A stretch of 64,000 bases of DNA from Lycium barbarum. Taxonomy: Eukaryota > Streptophyta > Magnoliopsida > Solanales > Solanaceae. Both the position numbers and the translations under genes were made by a program. Positions 63,382 through 64,000 of the stretch are shown here, piece after piece. A model generated the notes under the pieces. That model ran no database searches and had not been told where the DNA came from. It saw nothing but the letters and a program-made list of their open reading frames with translations. Position 1 is the first letter of the stretch; the number at the start of each line of letters is the position of its first letter. The DNA lies in assembly GCF_019175385.1 (NCBI RefSeq), contig NC_083338.1, forward strand, positions 90,789,777 to 90,853,776, given 5' to 3'.

Positions 63382-64000
63382 ATGCCTCCAAAGAAGGCGA
63401 CAGCCGCCTAGAAGGGCAAGGCGGTAGTTGGAGAGACCAGTGAGACCCGGAGGATTACTAGGGCTTATTCCCAATATGTGCCTGAGATTAGGCTTCAGTC
63501 AGCGAGCTCCGCTACGCCACCATTATCAGAGGAGCCTAGGGCAGCAACAGCTGCAGGTCAGGAGACAGATCTACCACCAGCTTCTGAGGTTCCAGCACCT
63601 GAGCCTCCAGCTCCCCAGCCAGGGGCAGAGGATAGGGCTATGCGTGACGCAGTACAGTTATTGACCAGGTTGGTATCGGGACAGGCTCGCAGACGCGGGT
63701 TAGGAGGTGATTATGCGTACAGACACGATAGTTTGAGGGTCCGTGATTTCTTGACTTGTAACCCCCCAGAATTTTATGGGTCGATGCCCGCGGAGGATCC
63801 ACAGGAGTTTATTCGACAGATGCTGAGTACGTTGCGGGTGACTAAAGCTTCCGAGACTGAGTCGGTTGAATTGGCTTCATATCGGTTGCGTGACGTAGCG
63901 ATTAATTAGTATGAGTCCTGGGAGTTGTCCAGGGGTGAGGATGTTGCACCAGCAGTAGGGGATGAGTTCGTGGAGGCTTTTCTGGGTCACTTTCTGCCTC
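63382..64000 (+). pseudogene. gag: T14 gag remnant, runs off the window
   Basis: ATG at 63382 opens MPPKKATAA, then a TAG at the tenth codon. The open part 63478-63909 has a Pro/Ala-rich head (PAPEPPAPQPGAED), AMRDAVQLLTRLV and the capsid core start (EFYGSMPAEDPQEFIRQML, SVELASYRLRDVA). It stops at TAG 63907-63909, where gag of T12 has Trp. Homology continues in frame beyond it to the window edge. The element may be otherwise complete to the right. Confidence 0.88.

Overview
The window is repeat-dense plant nuclear DNA, built almost entirely of nested and broken transposable elements. I see no convincing host gene. The plant call rests on Ty3/gypsy chromovirus retrotransposons primed by initiator-methionine tRNA, an En/Spm (CACTA) transposase with plant-type domain order, and an L1-type LINE with a C-terminal RNase H. 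The LTR style (2.4-3.2 kb, starting TGTTATAYC and ending GGGTCGTGACA) suggests an asterid, most likely Solanaceae. That family call is inference.

Layout, left to right (T = LTR element, S = solo LTR, C1 = CACTA, L1 = LINE). T1 is the end of an LTR (1-2390) inserted in the 5' LTR of T2 (2391-11091, plus). T2 is a non-autonomous chromovirus with a readable gag, a wrecked pol and a 5S rRNA-like insert. T2 lies in the leader of T3 (minus; LTR 11214-16396), which is itself split by solo LTR S1 (12175-14816). T3 sits in plus LTR T4 (16397-21519), split by solo LTR S2 (18041-21266). T4 is inserted in pol of T5 (plus, 21520-23389). T6 (minus, 23390-26905) is an internally deleted pol plus LTR. LTR fragments T7, T8 (plus, 27699-30103) and T9 lead to C1, the CACTA element (30337-38315), whose transposase is interrupted by solo LTR S3 (30464-32965).

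To the right of C1 come a divergent LTR (T10), the LINE L1 (about 40420-45192, minus), inverted LTR fragments (T11) that form a 1.6 kb inverted repeat, and a near-complete minus-strand chromovirus T12 (about 48587-58265; LTR, gag, protease, RT, RNase H, integrase, chromodomain, LTR). Next is another LTR fragment (T13), a stretch I cannot assign, and the 5' end of plus element T14 (60211 to the window edge).

Every coding region is broken by stops or frameshifts, so no element here is autonomous. Three solo LTRs carry perfect 5-bp target-site duplications (TATCG, CTAGT, CAACA), which fix the insertion order.

The best candidates for something undescribed are: (1) a cassette of hairpins with seven-base loops, conserved across the divergent LTR families, with compensatory base changes; (2) palindrome-rich islands just upstream of LTR TATA boxes, using different words in different families; (3) a 5S rRNA-derived stretch inside T2 that keeps the Pol III internal promoter blocks.
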